Shown here one piece after another: positions 33,296 through 46,659 of a DNA stretch of 64,000 bases (position 1 is its first letter; each line of letters opens with the position of its first letter). Below the pieces are notes generated by a model that was given only the letters and a program-made list of their open reading frames with translations, had not been told where the DNA came from and made no database searches. The DNA is from Silene latifolia (taxonomy: Eukaryota; Streptophyta; Magnoliopsida; Caryophyllales; Caryophyllaceae): positions 63,898,099-63,962,098 of the forward strand of contig NC_133531.1 in the NCBI RefSeq assembly GCF_048544455.1. Direction: 5' to 3'. Position numbers and translations under genes: made by a program.

Positions 33296-34856
33296 TGATA
33301 GGCTTGTATTTTTACTATCTATTTAGCTTATTTTATGCATAATAAAGCGGCATTGGGACGTGGTTTCACATGATTTACGTCACATTTACCATATTCTTTA
33401 TGCCGGGTAAGTAATGGAGTTTTGAGCAATGATCGGAAGCAAAGGCATGTCTTGAAGTCTACCATGGTACAAAATATCTACAAGCAGGAAGGAAGACTAG
33501 CTAAGACATGAAGAAGTGAAATGATGAAACAATTGAAGATTTGAAGCGTCGTTTGCATAAGGATCGACTTCAAATAGGTATATCTTGAGTTTTAGAGCTC
33601 GTATCGATGCAAGGCCAAGTTGAGGTGAAAGCTTATGTTCTTAGTTTCTAACGGTAGGTCACATGCCTCATTTGGTCAAGTAACGAGAGATATATGACCT
33701 TCGGAAAAAAATGTTGTCCAGCAGAGAACTCGCACCGTGCGAAATTTCTGCCCAGAAATTCGCACCGTGCGAAAAATCTAGGTTTCCGCAACTTTTGATA
33801 CGGGTTTCCTTCTAACGTAAAGCCCATTAATCTTCCGCATCTTAGGACTATAAATAGTTTAACACTATTAGGTTTTAGACATCTTATGCCACTTTAATTA
33901 ATCAAGGTAATTTTGGGAATTATTCATCTTTGTTATTGGGTTTAGATCTAGCATGGAGAACTAATCTCCCTTTCTTAATCCGGCTCAAAGGTGTAATCTT
34001 TGGTTGTAAGACTCCTTAATCTTTCCTTAATTTTCATTATCATTGTTAATCCTTTGTGTTTATTGTTTGAATTTTGGAATCCTTGTTTATATTGAGAAAT
34101 TAAGTGTGATTTCCTTGTTGCTTAATTATTCAAGCTCCTTAATTTATTGTTGTTGGGATTATTAAGTGTGATTTCCTTGTAATCTCATCTTTGCAACACC
34201 TTGTTATTATGCTAATGAATGTGATTTCTTCTTGGCTTAATTAGCAAGTAAAGGATTAACTTGTAATTAGGCATTAATCGTGATTTCATTGTGTCTAATT
34301 ACCCTTATTGAATCTCTTGTGCTCATATCTTCTTGTTAATTTAACCAATGTATGTGATTTCTACTTGGTAGAATTGATAAGTTGGGTTATTTGATTAAGT
34401 GTGATTTCCTTGTCATTTGGCCAATATTTAGGAGATTTAGAAGATTTATCTTCACAATAGGGTGATAATATATAATTAAAGGATTGATTTTGTGGTTTTA
34501 TTAACCAAAGTGTCTCACTTTATTGAGTCGGATTAAGTCTCTCTCAAATTTGATAAATTTCCATCTTAAAACTCACTTGTTTGATTACTTGTTGCTTACT
34601 CTTGTTTGAATTTCCTTTAATTGTCCTTGAAAACCAAACCAAATACCCCCCCCCCTCCTTTTTTTACATATTTGTTGTTACTTTGTCACAATTGTTCTAA
34701 TTGCTCTTTTAATTTCACTATTGCAAAACTCTCTTCTCTTGGGTTCGATCCCTTGCTTATTACTTTACTAGTTTAGAATTAGTGTTAATTAGTATGCTTT
34801 GTGGTATATAAATTGTTAATTTGGCCGTCTTAAATAGCGACGTTTTAGGCGTGTCA
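33296..34856 (+). repeat. array LTR 5 (1561 bp)
   Basis: It opens TGATAGGCTTG (one change). Its hairpin block is at 34092-34422, with a weakened first stem. The following PBS is destroyed: TTGGCGATTCTTGGGGAAGG stands where the others read TTGGCGCCGTTGCCGGGGAAGG. Confidence 0.93.
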
Positions 34857-35012
34857 AATTTTGGCGATTCTTGGGGAAGGTAACGGTTTTGTTAGTGTTT
34901 TTAATTGTGTTTTTAGAGTAGTTGTGTGTTTTTGTGTGTTTTGTAGTGTAGCTAGTTTTTTTAAATATTAGGATTAATTTAACTAGTTTCTATTGCTCTC
35001 TTGTTTGGTTTA

Positions 35013-35525
35013 ATGGCTTCTCTTAATTTTCCTCAATTAGAATAATTTTACAAGTCTTATTCTCTATGTTTTCTTGAGATATTTGAACCTATTATTCAAA
35101 CCATTTATGAATTGTGTGGAGGTGACACTTTGGATGTTGCCTTAACTAATGGAATGGTTGGAGAAGATTTGGGGTATGTTTTGTCTTGTGATTTAGAGAC
35201 AACCTTACAAGATTTGGAGGCAAATCTACCCATGGAGGAATTGGAAGAAAACGAGAATATTGTGGTTCTTGAGGATGTTGGTTGTGACCCTTCTTTGGCT
35301 AAGAAGTTAGAGAGTATGAATTTTAAAGAGAATGTTAAGAGGGTAGAGAACATGATGATTGTTGAATTTTTTCCACACAAAGAAGAACCTCCCATAGTTT
35401 ACAAGAAAGAGCCACCCATTCTAGTTCCTAAAGAATCTCTTGTGTCCTTTCACTCTTACTTGGTTTTTACCAAGTCTAACTCTTCTTTTAAGGAGTCTTA
35501 TCGTGACATTAGTTTGTTTTTTTAA
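35013..35525 (+). pseudogene. array ORF, unit 5
   Basis: Nearly identical to unit 4, with TAA at codon 11 and its end at 35525. It sits behind the mutated PBS. Confidence 0.5.
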
Positions 35526-36520
35526 CATGAAAGCTCAAGGAACCACTTGTCTTATGCATATATTTTCATTGTGCATGCTTGGTATGTATTGACTTTCTAT
35601 TATTGTCACTTTTCTTGTTTGGGGGCTAACATGTTTGATAGGTTACTAAGAGCATTAAGTTTCTCCCCTCTTGATCATTGATAGAAGAAGAAGCTTGAAA
35701 AGGCGTCGAGCAAACGACGGAAACCAAAAGCGCTTTACGGGAGGTAACCTGTACTCCTTCTTTAATGCTTTTATTAGTTTTTTTTCCTACTAGTGTTTGT
35801 ACTTGTGTGTAAAACTCAACTATTTGAGTAGTGAACACAAGGTGTTTGTGAAATGTTGCAAGTGATTTATTAAAATCTTTTGATAAGTTCTTGCTTGAGA
35901 GTAAAAAGTAGCATGCTTGACAATTCCACTAATGCTCCTTATCAAGCCTATTCAAGCTACCCTTGTGCCTCATTATTCACAATCTCACTTTTTGACACAA
36001 TCACTATCTACATACATCACCACTCTTCTTTGCCTAATTGTGTAAACACCTTATTTCCCTATCATTACCTCAATCAAGTGGAATCACCTACAAAAGAATT
36101 CTCACTTTCACCCTCACAAATCAAACAATGAAAAAGAAGCAATCAAAATTTCAAATATGGAGGAGTTTTGTTAGAAAAATAGTGAAGTATGTTGAGTTAT
36201 CATTTTGCCCATGATTTGTGCTAGGTACACCATGATAATACGAAGTTAAGTAGATGAAGAGGAGGATGTAAGGTGTGAATATTTGAACTCATCATTGAGA
36301 GTCGAGGGTGTTTGGTGGTGTAAGTTAGTGAGCTTGTGAGATGGAGTTGAACTTGTTCTAATTTGAAGACAAAGAGGGTGCCTCAAGTCATTTCATTGAG
36401 GTTGATTGTGATGTTCACCTTCACTTTGGGGACAAAGTGTGGGATGGACATTAGTTGGTAATATCTTGTATTATATTTCATACCATGCATTGCACAAAAA
36501 AAAAAAAAAAAAAAAACTGG

Positions 36521-36677
36521 CTAGGATGAAAACCCGAAAGGGCATCCTAGGAAAAAGTGGGAAAGTGGCCGAGGCCGGAGTGAAAACCCGAAAGGGCACT
36601 CCGGGCAAAATAAAAAAAAGAGTGCGAGCCACGAGAGTAGAAGTGAGGAAAAGAGCTAAACCGAAAAGGCGGTTTAG
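36521..36677 (+). other. three-hairpin cluster, unit 5
   Basis: All three stems are intact, with hairpin 3 in the G-C form. Confidence 0.55.
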
Positions 36678-37419
36678 GATAAATGAGACAATTAGGAAAA
36701 ATTGAAAAACTTGTTGACTCTTTGAAGCCTTAAAGTCATGTCACATACATGAATACTTCCATTTGGAATGGTGACATAAGTGCTAGAGCTCTAGAAGGCC
36801 GGAAGGGTAGGATAGAAGTGTGTCAAGGCTAAGTGGGGGGGGTGTTTGATTCCGAATCTTTAATTAGCGCTTGATACATTTGGCGAATGAAGAAGTGAGT
36901 TTTGTTGTTTCAATGAATGAATTGTGAAGTTTTGTTGAGGAAGTGTGTTGTTGGTATTGTTGCCATTTGAGATTTGTGGTAATACGATTATGGAGGAATT
37001 TGAGTTTGCCTAGTTGTTGAGCTAGGAGATGCTATGATGAATATGGTGACCTTGTGTTGAACCAAGTGGAATGATAAAGGGGGAGTAATAAGGAGAATGT
37101 TGATGAGTTGTAAGTGAAAAGTAAAAGTTGAATTGGTGGATTTAGGAACACTCTTAGAAGAGGGAAGGTATAAGGAGGGCGCGTGAGTGAAGAGCGACTC
37201 TTTATGGAGGATTTGAGTCATTTATCTTATTGAGGAACATATGGAGACGGAATAGTGACCATGAGGTAAAATGATGAGGGAGATATAAGTAGGATGAGGT
37301 ATGAGAGAAGAGGGATGAATCGATTGAGCTTACCCATACTTATTTTGTGAGTCTTTTGTTGATTGATTGATTCTATAATAGTTTGCCCGGGACGAGCAAA
37401 GGCTTAAGTGTGGGGTATT

Positions 37420-38984
37420 TGATAGGCTCGTATTTTTACTATCTATTTAGCTTATTTTATGCATAATAAAGCGGCATTGGGACGTGGTTTCACATGATTT
37501 ACGTCACATTTACCATATTCTTAATGCCGGGTAAGTAATGGAGTTTTGAGCAATGATCGGAAGCAAAGGCATGTCTTGACGTCTACCATGGTACAAAATA
37601 TCTACAAGCAGGAAGGAAGACTAGCTAAGACATGAAGAAGTGAAATGATGAAACAATTGAAGATTTGAAGCGTCGTTTGCATAAGGATCGACTTCAAATA
37701 GGTATATCTTGAGTTTTAGAGCTCGTATCGATGCAAGGCCAAGTGGAGGTGAAAGCTTATGTTCTTAGTTTCTAACGGTAGGTCACATGTCTCATTTGGT
37801 CAAGTAACGAGAGATATATGACCTTCGGAAAAAAATGTTGTCCAACAGAGAACTCGCACCGTGCGAAATTTCTGCCCAGAAATTCGCACCGTGCGAAAAA
37901 TCTAGGTTTCCGCAACTTTTGATACGGGTTTCCTTCTAACGTAAAGCCCATTAATCTTCCGCATCTTAGGACTATAAATAGTTTAACACTATTAGGTTTT
38001 AGACATCTTATGCCACTTTAATTAATCAAGGTAATTTTGGGAATTATTCATCTTTGTTATTGGGTTTAGATCTAGCATGGAGAACTAATCTCCCTTTCTT
38101 AATCCGGCTCAAAGGTGTAATCTTTGGTTGTAAGACTCCTTAATCTTTCCTTAATTTTCATTATCATTGTTAATCCTTTGTGTTTATTGTTTGAATTTTG
38201 GAATCCTTGTTTATATTGAGAAATTAAGTGTGATTTCCTTGTTGCTTAATTAATCAAGCTCCTTAATTTATTGTTGTTGGGATTATTAAGTGTGATTTCC
38301 TTGTAATCTCATCTTTGCAACACCTTGTTATTATGCTAATGAATGTGATTTCTTCTTGGCTTAATTAGCAAGTAAAGGATTAACTTGTAATTAGGCATTA
38401 ATCGTGATTTCATTGTGTCTAATTACCCTTATTGAATCTCTTGTGCTCATATCTTCTTGTTAATTTAACCAATGTATGTGATTTCTACTTGGTAGAATTG
38501 ATAAGTTGGGTTATTTGATTAAGTGTGATTTCCTTGTCATTTGGCCAATATTTAGGAGATTTAGAAGATTTATCTTCACAATAGGGTGATAATATATAAT
38601 TAAAGGATTGATTTTGTGGTTTTATTAACCAAAGTGTCTCACTTTATTGAGTCGGATTAAGTCTCTCTCAAATTTGATAAATTTCCATCTTAAAACTCAC
38701 TTGTTTGATTACTTGTTGCTTACTCTTGTTTGAATTTCCTTTAATTGTCCTTGAAAACCAAACCAAATACCCCCCCCCCCCCCTCCTTTTTTTACATATT
38801 TGTTGTTACTTTGTCACAATTGTTCTAATTGCTCTTTTAATTTCACTATTGCAAAACTCCCTTCTCTTGGGTTCGATCCCTTGCTTATTACTTTACTAGT
38901 TTAGAATTAGTGTTAATTAGTATGCTTTGTGGTATATAAATTGTTAATTTGGCCGTCTTAAATAGCGACGTTTTAGGCGTGTCA
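37420..38984 (+). repeat. array LTR 6 (1565 bp)
   Basis: Second variant group. Its hairpin block is at 38216-38546 and its PBS at 38990-39007 is intact. Confidence 0.93.
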
Positions 38985-39142
38985 AATTTTGGCGCCGTTG
39001 CCGGGGAAGGTAACGGTTTTGTTAGTGTTTTTAATTGTGTTTTTAGAGTAGTTGTGTGTTTTTGTGTGTTTTGTAGTGTAGCTAGTTTTTTTAAATATTA
39101 GGATTAATTTAACTAGTTTCTATTGCTCTCTTGTTTGGTTTA

Positions 39143-39655
39143 ATGGCTTCTCTTAATTTTCCTCAATTAGAATAATTTTACAAGTCTTATTCTCTATGTT
39201 TTCTTGAGATATTTGAACCTATTATTCAAACCATTTATGAATTGTGTGGAGGTGACACTTTGGATGTTGCCTTAACTAATGGAATGGTTGGAGAAGATTT
39301 GGGGTATGTTTTGTCTTGTGATTTAGAGACAACCTTACAAGATTTGGAGGCAAATCTACCCATGGAGGAATTGGAAGAAAACGAGAATATTGTGGTTCTT
39401 GAGGATGTTGGTTGTGACCCTTCTTTGGCTAAGAAGTTAGAGAGTATGAATTTTAAAGAGAATGTTAAGAGGGTAGAGAACATGATGATTGTTGAATTTT
39501 TTCCACACAAAGAAGAACCTCCCATAGTTTACAAGAAAGAGCCACCCATTCTAGTTCCTAAAGAATCTCTTGTGTCCTTTCACTCTTACTTGGTTTTTAC
39601 CAAGTCTAACTCTTCTTTTAAGGAGTTTTATCGTGACATTAGTTTGTTTTTTTAA
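39143..39655 (+). pseudogene. array ORF, unit 6
   Basis: TAA at codon 11 and open to 39655, with a Ser-to-Phe change near the end (FKEFYRD). The internal region continues on both sides of the Copia insertion. Confidence 0.5.
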
Positions 39656-40621
39656 CATGAAAGCTCAAGGAACCACTTGTCTTATGCATATATTTTCATT
39701 GTGCATGCTTGGTATGTATTGACTTTCTATTATTGTCACTTTTCTTGTTTGGGGGCTAACATGTTTGATAGGTTACTAAGAGCATTAAGTTGCTCCCCTC
39801 TTGATCATTGATAGAAGAAGAAGCTTGAAAAGGCGTCGAGCAAACGACGGAAACCAAAAGCGCTTTACGGGAGGTAACCTGTACTCCTTCTTTATTGCTT
39901 TTATTAGTTTTTTTTCCTACTAGTGTTTGTACTTGTGTGTAAAACTCAAATATTTGAGTAGTGAACACAAGGTGTTTGTGAAATGTTGCAAGTGATTTAT
40001 TAAAATCTTTTGATAAGTTCTTGCTTGAGAGTAAAAAGTAGCATGCTTGACAATTCCACTAATGCTCCTTATCAAGCCTATTCAAGCTACCCTTGTGCCT
40101 CATTATTCACAATCTCACTTTTTGACACAATCACTATCTACATACATCACCACTCTTCTTTGCCTAATTGTGTAAACACCTTATTTCCCTATCATTACCT
40201 CAATCATGTGGAATCACCTACAAAAGAATTCTCACTTTCACCCCCACAAATCAAACAATGAAAAAGAAGCAATCAAAATTTCAAATATGGAGGAGTTTTG
40301 TTAGAAAAATAGTGAAGTATGTTGAGTTATCATTTTGCCCATGATTTGTGCTAGGTACACCATGATAATACGAAGTTAAGTAGATGAAGAGGAGCATGTA
40401 AGGTGTGAATCTTTGAACTCATCATTGAGAGTCGAGGGTGTTTGGTGGTGTAAGTTAGTGAGCTTGTGAGATGGAGTTGAACTTGTTCTAATTTGAAGAC
40501 AAAGAGGGTGCCTCAAGTCATTTCATTGAGGTTGATTGTGATGTTCACCTTCACTTTGGGGACAAAGTGTGGGGTGGACATGAGTTGGTAATATCTTGTA
40601 TTATATTTCATTCCATGCATT

Positions 40622-40656
<35 letters not shown>

Positions 40657-40664
40657 AAAACCTG

Positions 40665-40822
40665 CTAGGATGAAAACCCGAAAGGGCATCCTAGGAAAAA
40701 GTGGGAAAGTGGCCGAGGCCGGAGTGAAAACCCGAAAGGGCACTCCGGGCAAAATGAAAAAAAAGAGTGCGAGCCACGAGAGTAGAGGTGAGGAAAAGAG
40801 CTAAACCGAAAAGGCGGTTTAG
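40665..40822 (+). other. three-hairpin cluster, unit 6
   Basis: All stems are intact. One extra A between hairpins 2 and 3 leaves pairing unaffected but would shift any reading frame. Confidence 0.55.
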
Positions 40823-41401
40823 GATAAATGAGACAATTAGGAAAAATTGAAAAACTTGTTGACTCTTTGAAGCCTTAAAGTCATGTCACATACATGAATA
40901 CTTCCATTTGGAATGGTGACATAAGTGCTAGAGCTCTAGAAGGCCGGAAGGGTAGGATAGAAGTGTGTCAAGGCTAAGTGGGGGGGGGGGGTGTTTGATT
41001 CCGAATCTTTAATTAGCGCTTGATACATTTGGCGAATGAAGAAGTGAGTTTTGTTGTTTCAATGAATGAATTGTGAAGTTTTGTTGAGGAAGTGTGTTGT
41101 TGGTATTGTTACCATTTGAGATTTGTGGTAATACGATTATGGAGGAATTTGAGTTTGCCTAGTTGTTGAGCTAGGAGATGCTATGATGAATATGGTGACC
41201 TTGTGTTGAACCAAGTGGAATGATAAAGGGGGAGTAATAAGGAGAATGTTGATGAGTTGTAAGTGAAAAGTGAAAGTTGAATTGGTGGATTTAGGAACAC
41301 TCTTAGAAGAGGGAAAGTATAAGGAGGGCGCGTGAGTGAAGAGCGACTCTTTATGGAGGATTTGAGTCATTTATCTTATTGAGGAACATATGGAGACGGA
41401 A

Positions 41402-41406
41402 TAGTG
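41402..41406. repeat. target-site duplication TAGTG, left of nested Copia
   Basis: TAGTG is repeated at 50134-50138. In the other array units the uninterrupted sequence reads GGAATAGTGACCATGAGG. Confidence 0.92.
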
Positions 41407-42669
41407 TGATGGAAAAGTAGATCTATATACTTACATATTCATATATGTTTTAATTTAATTTGTCATAAAATTAAAGATGGATCTTATGCATGCAAACTAT
41501 TAAACAAAATAAAGAAGAATTGTTCATACATTGTGATTTTCGGTTTAATGGGCACAAGAGAGATCACCTTTCTCTCTTGTTCTTGAGCTTTCCCTTTTGG
41601 ATGAATAAAAGACCCAAGTGTAGGATCTCTCCCAAGGAATTATACCCAAGGCTTACTCTTAAATAAAATTAATATTATAGTTACTAGTACAATATTAATC
41701 GTGTATGAAAATGACCCAAAAATATTACAGACACTTAATATTTTCGGTTTTATGGGAGAGAAGAAGAAGAGAGGTTTTTGTCTCTCTAGAATTCTAATTT
41801 TGGATGAGTAGTGGAATGAATAATGCAATAACATTATTGTATATTAGGTAAAAATTAAGAGGAAAAACCAAGTGGTTTTCCTCTTCTCAAAACCGGGTGG
41901 GCTAAGGGGTGGAGGGAGCCAATGCATGCAATTATTTGTCTTCACAATGCATAATAGGGTTGCATGGCTACTAAAGTAAACAATCATTATGTTTACCACT
42001 AATTTAAACAAACACAATTAGCTTAATCCTCCTCTTATTTTTTCGGCACACACAATAAAATGGAACCCATTTTATTTCGTCAATTTTGTCTTATGTCACA
42101 TGTCATATGTCACATAATTTGTTATGTATTTTTAACATATTAAAAATCAACGTATTATTAAAAATACGTCACATACAAAAATTGACTTAGTAATTTCATA
42201 ATTATTTGTACCAAAATAATTTACCATTTATAAATCACAACAGATTGTATTTATAATAATTCATTCAATTTCAATTGTTTCTTTAAACAACAATTTCATC
42301 CGAGTAATGATACAATTCGATTACTCGCATCAGTATCTCATTTAATCACATTTCAATGTGATACGTAAATTTTACTTCCAAAATCGTCCGTCAATTTTCA
42401 AGTAATTTAATTAACTCGTAACATTATACGATTAATTAAATGATCAATTAAGAGTCTTGCCCTATAGGTATGACCTAGGGGATCAATCGATCACCACCGT
42501 CGCACGACGTAATGTCAAACTCTAGTTAGCCAATCATTACCGATATATGTTGATCAGTTTGAAGTAAAAATACTTCCCAATTGTATTCTTTAAAAACGAG
42601 ACTTAAACATGTGATCATCATGATCAACAGTCGTGATCGCATTATTGTCGGAGGACACATATTCCAACA
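41407..42669 (-). repeat. nested Copia 3' LTR
   Basis: It starts TGATGGAAAAGTAG and ends ATATTCCAACA. On the minus strand the PPT AAGTGGGAGAT lies just before it (42670-42680). Confidence 0.93.
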
Positions 42670-45600
42670 ATCTCCCACTTGTCCTCGACAAGTGTGCGTC
42701 ACCAATTCTCTTGTCCTATTACTATCTCCCACTCAATGCAAGGTGTCTTTCAGGTCGTACTTGCAAGTGATCATATCGAGAGTGGTTTCCTCGATCTGGA
42801 GAATAACTGATTGACCGGACTTATCTATCATAGATACTTTCCGAGCGTGGCAACGCATTTTCGATTCATTACTCCTCGAGTGGCCCCGAGATATTGTTAT
42901 AACCCTGACTAGGGGTGGACAATTCCTATCGCACTCATTCCCTTCGACTAGCCACAGCCATCATAACCCAAAATATGCCCATTTGACCCCATTTACGAAG
43001 GTCGTAGTAACACAAATTAAAGTTAATCTGAAACTGTGCCATCTTAGGTGAACAGTCTTTAGTCAAAAGAATCGACTCATTCGAATACTATAGTAGCTCT
43101 CGCCACGACCAGGCTATATAAATTTGCCAGAACTCTATAAGCGGTCATAAGGCCCGACAAAATGTTCCTAACAGTCTGCCTATGTGATCGACTAGTCATC
43201 TCACATGACTCTATGGCACTTGAACTTGCCATCAATCGCATCACACTCTAGTCACTTCGAGACGTCACCTCATACAAGTAACTATGGGCAAATACAATGT
43301 TAATCCATGTTCACTTTAACGGGGTTCAATTGTCTCCACAACCCGTTTGGATACAACAATGTACAAGGTGAGTTAATAATAACTCAAACGATAAATGTCG
43401 ACATCACACTCGGGTAGTCAATATCATATTACAACCTTGTGATGTATATCGTAAGTTTAAACACTTATTGATTGCAATAGAAGTTTAACATGCCATGTGT
43501 CCATGTGTTCAAACTTCTTACACTTGCATTTCCTTCACATTCATGTTCTCTCTCATAGCATGAATCTTACCAAGTACACATCAAGGTTCCCGACCTTGGT
43601 TTCGGTTCCTTAACTTGAAGAAACTTCCTTATCGATCATCACATAACGAACGAATTTGTGGTGAATGACATAACTTGTACTGATCAAGTACTCCATCCAC
43701 ACACAATGCACTAGGTACATGTTTTGTAGAGTCTTGCAACAATTTGCCAAGACGATTGGCCTAGCACTTCTCACAAGTCCTAGCATAGTTAGGAAAGATT
43801 AGTTTTGAGTAACTTCTTATTCAACTAAGTATCTTCCCAATAACCTCTTATTTCTCCTTTTGATTTGAAAAGTTAGAATTTTCATAAATCTTTACGTGTG
43901 TTCGAACTTTCTATAATGTGCAACCTCTTATCACATAATAGAGTATTCCGTCAAACACCGAAATCGCTCATCGGATTCTACTTGAGAATTCATGACGTTT
44001 CTATTATGGCTTACCAATCAATCATCATGCTCTTATGCATATGATTCATAATTGGACATGTACATGATTATTCTAATGGCGGAAACATTAGTTACTAATA
44101 ATCATGAGATCAACCGTTCATAGGTTCAATGAACGACCATGACTGCTAATGGCAATTCCATTTTCATCTACATGAATAACCTATGTGAATGTTGATACGA
44201 TGTGTATCTCTTAATACTAATCCAACATCCCTTGATGTAATTGGATTCATCATAGTCCATTTTCATCCAGAATTGAAAACTCAAATGCTTCTTTATGAAG
44301 GAAGGTATTATCTCGTCATTCTTCAATGAGTGATGAGTTGTAAACATTCAAAGGATGATAGCTCCCACTAAATTTCATGTCTTCACATGATAATTTCCTA
44401 ACTCCCACTCAATTCTACATATTTCAAAATTGACTTCTCAATCGAAACTTTTCAAGAATTGAAATATAAATTGCATTGCCAAGTTATTAAGATCAAACCA
44501 TATATGTTCCCATCATATCCCTTCAAAATACATGTTTTGAAGAGGTCTCATCTTAACCTTACGGAAAGAGATTTTAAATCTCTAACACACTCATGTCATA
44601 ATGATGTGTAGCAATGTCATTATTCAAATATAAATAATATCTAGAACACGTCCTTCGAAAATACCCTTTCGGAAGGAGGTTTAACCATTTCATAATGAGG
44701 TTAAGCAATGACATTTGCGTGGTTAAAACTTGGTCATTGAAGATATCGATATATCAATCTTTGCAACTCGATCATAACTAGTATGTAACTTTGATTCATT
44801 TAGGCTCTTAAGTAAATCTCAAGGTTGAAACTATTGGTCAAAATTTATCATATAGAGCTTAGTCAAAAACTTGTTAAGACTTTACATTAGTCATTTTTCT
44901 TCCAAAACTTTCTTTTGGTCTCCTCATGTAGTTATCATAAGAATATGTTCTTTCGATTACTTCACTTGGTCTCTTTTGTCATATAGAACTTACTTGAGAC
45001 CATAGATATTATCTATTTGGTATACTATGTAAATAGATATACCTTCATTCAAATCATTCTTTCTTGCGTAGATCTTCATTTACACAAGTACACAATTTTA
45101 TCTTGTCTCGTGTGTTGTGTCCTCATTTTTCTCCCACTCTATCTTTAGAATAAATACACTATAGATTTAAAGATAGCATATGAGACACAAATAATGATTT
45201 GAAGTATAAGGAGAACTACCTCATAGGTTGAATAATAGTTATAGATTTCATATGTGTACTTGGTGATTGACATTCCTTTAAGAGAGTTCATAGACTCAAC
45301 ACCACTTTATAAATGATCATACACAAGCCTTAAGCATGTGGACATATAATGAAACCCGTCATTATAGTTGTCTATTAGATCACTTTAAGCGAATAATCTT
45401 ATGTTTCTAAGAGCAAGCATTTAAAGATGAATTTTAGAACAAAAGGATAAAATGATAAAACGGGTGACTTGGGTTGCAAACCAAGTCACCATTATCCAAA
45501 ATAAAACCCATTATCCAAAATACCTTTCCATGTCGAACACGGAAACTTAAGGTTCTAAAATCCAAAACATAATTTAAAATAAGACAATGAAAAGCAATGC

Positions 45601-45763
45601 TCCATAAAAGCTATCCCTAGCTTCTCGATGGTTTCTCATGCTTGTTTTTCCTTTCCCTTGTCTTTGCTTGATGGAGGCCCTATTTACAATAAAAAGGGAG
45701 ATACATTATCACAACTTTGCATCATAATACCATAGTTGAATTAGAAACATAAAAGAAGGATAG
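42670..45763 (-). other. nested Copia interior without recognisable genes
   Basis: Pol should be here, but no ORF above ~80 codons with a recognisable motif is present on either strand. The first 80 bases carry the PPT and match window positions 1-79 in reverse complement. The sequence may be decayed pol or acquired filler; I cannot tell. Confidence 0.6.
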
Positions 45764-46659
45764 TCATTTACCTACTGGAGTAATCTTTCCAGCCTTAATA
45801 TCACCAAGGTATTTGGAACAATTTCTTTTCCAATGTCCCATACCATTACAATAATGGCATTTATCAAGAGGACCCTTCTTGATTTTTGAAGTGCCAGCTT
45901 CACAAGTCTTAGCTTTGGTGAATGTGGGAGCTTGCTTCTTGCCCTTTCTCCCATTCTTCTTGAACTTCCCCTTACTCTTAGTGCTTATGTTAAGCACATC
46001 CTTGGGCGGGTTCATATTAAACCCATGTCCCTTTCGGCTTGCACAAGTAACTTGTGCAACTCTTCAAGAGACACATCCTTGTCTTGCATGTTAAAATTCA
46101 CCCGGAATTGAACATATGCTTTGACTTTGGACAAGGAGTGTAGAATCCTATCTACAATGAGTTCTTTGGGGATTTCAACCTTTTGAATTTTCAAGGTCTC
46201 GACAAGCTCCATGAGTTTGAGCACATGAGGGCTAACCTTTTGGCCCTCTTTGAAGTCGAGATCAAAGAATGCCGCGGCCACCTCATATTGGACGATCCGC
46301 GGGGTTTGTGAAAACATTGTCACAAGCTTGGAGTAAATCTCATTAGCATTGCCCATTTTAAAGGCTCTCCTTTGGAGGTCCGCCTCCATCGCAAATATCA
46401 AGACATTTTTCATTGCGGCAGACTCCTTTTGGTAAGCCTCATATGCTTCCCTAGTGGCGGCGGTCGACCTAGTAGTAGGTTCGGGTGGAGAGGCCTCGGT
46501 AAGGTAACGAAGCTTGTCGTCACCTTGGGCGGCCAATTTGAGTTGGGCATCCCAATCGGAGAAATTTGACCCATTCTTTTCAAGTTTACATCGATCCATA
46601 AAGGATCGGAGCCATGATGAACTAGCGAGAGGTGTGGCGTTTGGAGTTGGTGTTGCCAT
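45764..46659 (-). pseudogene. Copia gag with CCHC zinc knuckle, frameshifted
   Basis: The first frame (46659-46012, 215 aa) starts MATPTPNATPLASSSWL and has the Copia gag order: WDAQLKLAA near residue 35, a central helical part (FKMGNANEIYSKLVTMF), and an end at QAERDMGLI-stop. The second frame (46015-45764) continues with MNPPKDVLNIS, a Lys-rich linker, and the knuckle CHYCNGMGHWKRNC, a complete C-x2-C-x4-H-x4-C. One inserted or lost base near 46015 separates the two. The frame ends at 45764, with no protease after it. A programmed shift is possible, but an ordinary mutation is simpler. Confidence 0.82.

Noticed and set aside
42526-42814. ORFs across the inner edge of the Copia 3' LTR
   Set aside because: They straddle the LTR and PPT boundary, so they cannot be genes of the element.
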